Below, in pieces: positions 62,801 through 64,000 of a DNA stretch of 64,000 nucleotides. The DNA comes from Glandiceps talaboti. Its lineage: Eukaryota; Hemichordata; Enteropneusta; Spengelidae. The translations under genes were made by a program, and so were the position numbers. The notes below the pieces were generated by a model. The model made no database searches, was not told the DNA's origin, and saw only the letters and a list, made by a program, of their open reading frames with translations. Each line of letters starts with the position of its first letter. Positions within the stretch are counted from its first letter, which is position 1. Location of the stretch: positions 5,902,501 through 5,966,500 of the forward strand of contig NC_135555.1 in assembly GCF_964340395.1 (NCBI RefSeq), in the 5' to 3' direction.

Positions 62801-63610
62801 TAATTTCTTTGATTTGGAGCCATTAATCATATCACCATAGTTACCTTTTTGTTGTTCCTTTAGTTCTTGTACACAATGAAAACATTATCAACTCTGTTCT
62901 TTATTACTCTAGGGTGTCAACTGCTCATCATCTCATGAAGACACGGCAGCCCAGATGGTAACCGAGGCAACAAAGGTAGATTGTACACACGATATAATTA
63001 TATTTTTGCTTTTCTCACAATTCCTGATTTACATAAGAAGTTGATTATGTAAATTTAGTCCACAGTAGACTTGGGGAAGTTTTGAATAATTTTTTTTTGA
63101 CAGATGAGGTGAAAATTATTTCCCTATGGTTTGAAATTGATTCATTAAATGTCAATAAAATGAGTATTCTTAAATACTTGTTTACAATTAATAATTGTGT
63201 AAAGTTTCTTTAAGAGAGTATACCAGGAACTAGAGTGGATCCTTATGAGAGAGTAGAATTAATTCCTAATTGTGATACATGATTCCAAAGAAGCTGAGAA
63301 ACAGATACATGAGATTAAAGGCCAGGGTATCAATCCCTGGTTCTTGCATTACTGTTATCATATCACTGGAGTGGTAAGGATTACATAGGAACATTCCTTT
63401 GTTCTTGCCCAATCTTTTCATTAGTTCTAATGGACAAAGTATTTTTCACACAAAAATTATAATCCTAATCTGAATTTAATGACATTGTGTCTATTCCATT
63501 GTAATAACAGGACTCCAAGGAAGCTGAAGAACAGATAAATGATATTAAATGTTTAGTAACATCTCAACAAGTAGCCTTGGAAATCACTTCTAATATTTGT
63601 GTACCGGATG
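56699..63610 (+). CDS. HEATR3: HEAT repeat-containing protein 3 (SYO1), 5' part, 8 exons, runs off the window
   Basis: Karyopherin-like adaptor that in yeast and humans co-imports uL18 (RPL5) and uL5 (RPL11) for 5S RNP assembly. Exons: 56699-56851, 57467-57639, 58812-58899, 59505-59596, 61208-61461, 61960-62105, 62913-62975, 63511-63610. All are GT-AG, phases 0,2,0,2,1,0,0,1; 1069 coding bases, 356 codons plus one base. The N-terminus [10 protein letters not shown] is basic like human MGKSRTKRFK. Armadillo/HEAT helices follow, with landmarks [26 protein letters not shown] and [11 protein letters not shown]. The acidic loop before [12 protein letters not shown] seems shorter than in human HEATR3, so a small exon may be missed between 62105 and 62913. 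The 3' half lies outside. Confidence 0.93.
57184..57309. mobile_element. Foldback element, about 126 bp
   Basis: Arms of about 49 bp (CTAGTCCTG...TGACAATGT and its inverted partner) around a loop of about 27 bp. In HEATR3 intron 1. A half copy lies at 52961-53010. Confidence 0.7.
57467..57639 (+). CDS. HEATR3: HEATR3 coding exon 2
   Basis: Residues 52-108 plus two bases. [18 protein letters not shown] and [19 protein letters not shown] match the first armadillo-like repeats. Confidence 0.95.
58812..58899 (+). CDS. HEATR3: HEATR3 coding exon 3
   Basis: Residues 109-138. NLSVSG and [12 protein letters not shown] match human NLSACG and DIMTPLVALLKE. Donor CAG|GTAAAG. Confidence 0.95.
58985..59325. 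repeat. Minisatellite in HEATR3 intron 3, first copy inverted
   Basis: Six or seven degenerate copies of GAGCTTCTTGAGATAGTAAC with spacers of 25-40 bases. The first copy is inverted and forms a hairpin of about 24-bp arms with the second. Confidence 0.8.
59505..59596 (+). CDS. HEATR3: HEATR3 coding exon 4
   Basis: Residues 139-168 plus two bases. A polar [10 protein letters not shown] linker, then [10 protein letters not shown], equivalent to human ETVNVLWNIC. Confidence 0.92.
59994..60444. mobile_element. MITE, 451 bp, long terminal inverted repeats and target-site duplication
   Basis: The ends are inverted repeats of about 85-95 bp, starting CAATCTGATTAAAATCC and mostly identical apart from a small insertion in the right arm. 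Direct repeats GGATAGCCTC flank it (59984-59993 and 60445-60454), 8-10 bp depending on the boundary chosen. No open frame, so non-autonomous. An 8-bp duplication would suggest hAT, 9-10 bp a Mutator-like transposase. In HEATR3 intron 4. Confidence 0.92.
61208..61461 (+). CDS. HEATR3: HEATR3 coding exon 5
   Basis: Residues 169-253 plus one base. [16 protein letters not shown] matches human VAYCLQTVTEDNPEL; ends LLRVLVA. Donor GCAG|GTAAAA, phase 1. Confidence 0.94.
61725..61775 (+). other. G-rich tract with G-quadruplex potential
   Basis: At least five runs of three or more G with short T or A loops (GGGGGTGGGGGTGTGGGGG pattern), on the sense strand of HEATR3 intron 5. Confidence 0.75.
61908..61935 (+). 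pseudogene. Fragment resembling the end of HEATR3 exon 5
   Basis: AGTATTCACTGCTTAGAGCC and following bases match the end of exon 5 (61432-61458) at most positions. It lies just before the acceptor of exon 6. Confidence 0.5.
61960..62105 (+). CDS. HEATR3: HEATR3 coding exon 6
   Basis: Residues 254-302. [12 protein letters not shown] matches human GTIWNLKDIIPC, followed by [13 protein letters not shown]. Donor AAT|GTAAGT, phase 0. Confidence 0.94.
62525..62672. repeat. (TGGC/TGGG/TGGA)n repeat in HEATR3 intron 6
   Basis: Tetranucleotide blocks with a fixed TGG and changing fourth base. Confidence 0.95.
62913..62975 (+). CDS. HEATR3: HEATR3 coding exon 7
   Basis: Residues 303-323, a short polar segment ([12 protein letters not shown]) in the loop region, poorly conserved. 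Phase 0 on both sides. Confidence 0.75.
63281..63320 (+). pseudogene. Partial copy of HEATR3 exon 8 in intron 7
   Basis: The 40 bases match the first 40 of exon 8 (63511-63550) at 33 positions. The frame is still open, but the acceptor AG is lost (ACAT instead of ACAG). Confidence 0.75.
63511..63610 (+). CDS. HEATR3: HEATR3 coding exon 8 (last in window)
   Basis: Residues 324-356 plus one base. [17 protein letters not shown] matches human LLTAQQTALEIIVNMC. Donor GATG|GTAAGA in phase 1; the next exon lies beyond the window. Confidence 0.93.
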
Positions 63611-64000
63611 GTAAGACTACACATCATGTTATTGTATAGAGAGTATCATTAGTCACTATTGTCAAAGTAGTGACAGAAATAGGTCCTCTAATGTGAAGGC
63701 CAGTATATGTTGTGCTAATTGGACATTTGTCCTACAATCTCATTAGTTCAGATTTTTGTACCACCTGACTTGTAACACATTGTCTTGTAAAGAGCACTGC
63801 AAATTGGATGTTTTCAAAACAGTTTGTAATGATCTGTCACTTGTTGGAAATTAACATCTAGGTTTTGAAATAACAATGTATTTTTCTCTACATATGAAAA
63901 GAGCGGATACTGGAGATGCTAAGTTATGGAAAGTTGTGTTTATGCAATATGCTTGACAGGCATTTAAATGGCAGCTGCTTCTTAGATGGAGTAATAAACA

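Overview
This is eukaryotic nuclear DNA from an invertebrate animal. It is AT-rich, has spliced genes with GT-AG introns, is full of microsatellites and minisatellites, and carries one complete 5S rRNA gene whose closest look is to invertebrate metazoan 5S. The protein genes look like animal orthologues. A non-vertebrate deuterostome such as a hemichordate, cephalochordate or echinoderm is plausible, but sequence reading alone does not settle the phylum.

Layout. Bases 1-12079 hold no gene I can support, only low-complexity repeats and one copy of a short interspersed repeat. Bases 12080-37917 (+) carry a complete 14-exon gene for an epithelial splicing regulatory protein (ESRP/Fusilli). I rebuilt it exon by exon with consistent phases; it predicts 689 aa and four RRM domains. 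A long 3' untranslated region probably runs to about 40.38 kb. Bases 40.4-46.5 kb are intergenic and hold the lone 5S rRNA gene (43597-43716, +), a 40-bp minisatellite and a foldback element. Bases 46632-53667 (-) carry a four-exon gene for a 286-aa membrane protein of the CPBP/CAAX-like intramembrane protease family. Its first intron contains a 91-bp perfect palindrome carrying two head-to-head hammerhead ribozyme motifs, of the kind known from Penelope-like retroelements. After a 3-kb spacer full of tetranucleotide repeats, 56699 to the window end (+) carries the first eight coding exons (356 codons and one base) of HEATR3/SYO1, whose introns contain a 451-bp MITE with clear target-site duplications and several local duplications.

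How the genes relate. ESRP and the CPBP gene converge; the CPBP gene and HEATR3 diverge. They show no sign of a shared pathway. HEATR3 in other animals escorts uL18 and uL5 into the nucleus for 5S RNP assembly, so a 5S gene nearby is a curiosity rather than evidence of linkage.

The most interesting items are the palindromic hammerhead locus, the CPBP protein in an animal genome with Arg where the second catalytic motif expects His, the 60-bp in-frame tandem duplication that copies both the end of a CPBP exon and its splice donor, and exon-edge fragments copied into HEATR3 introns.
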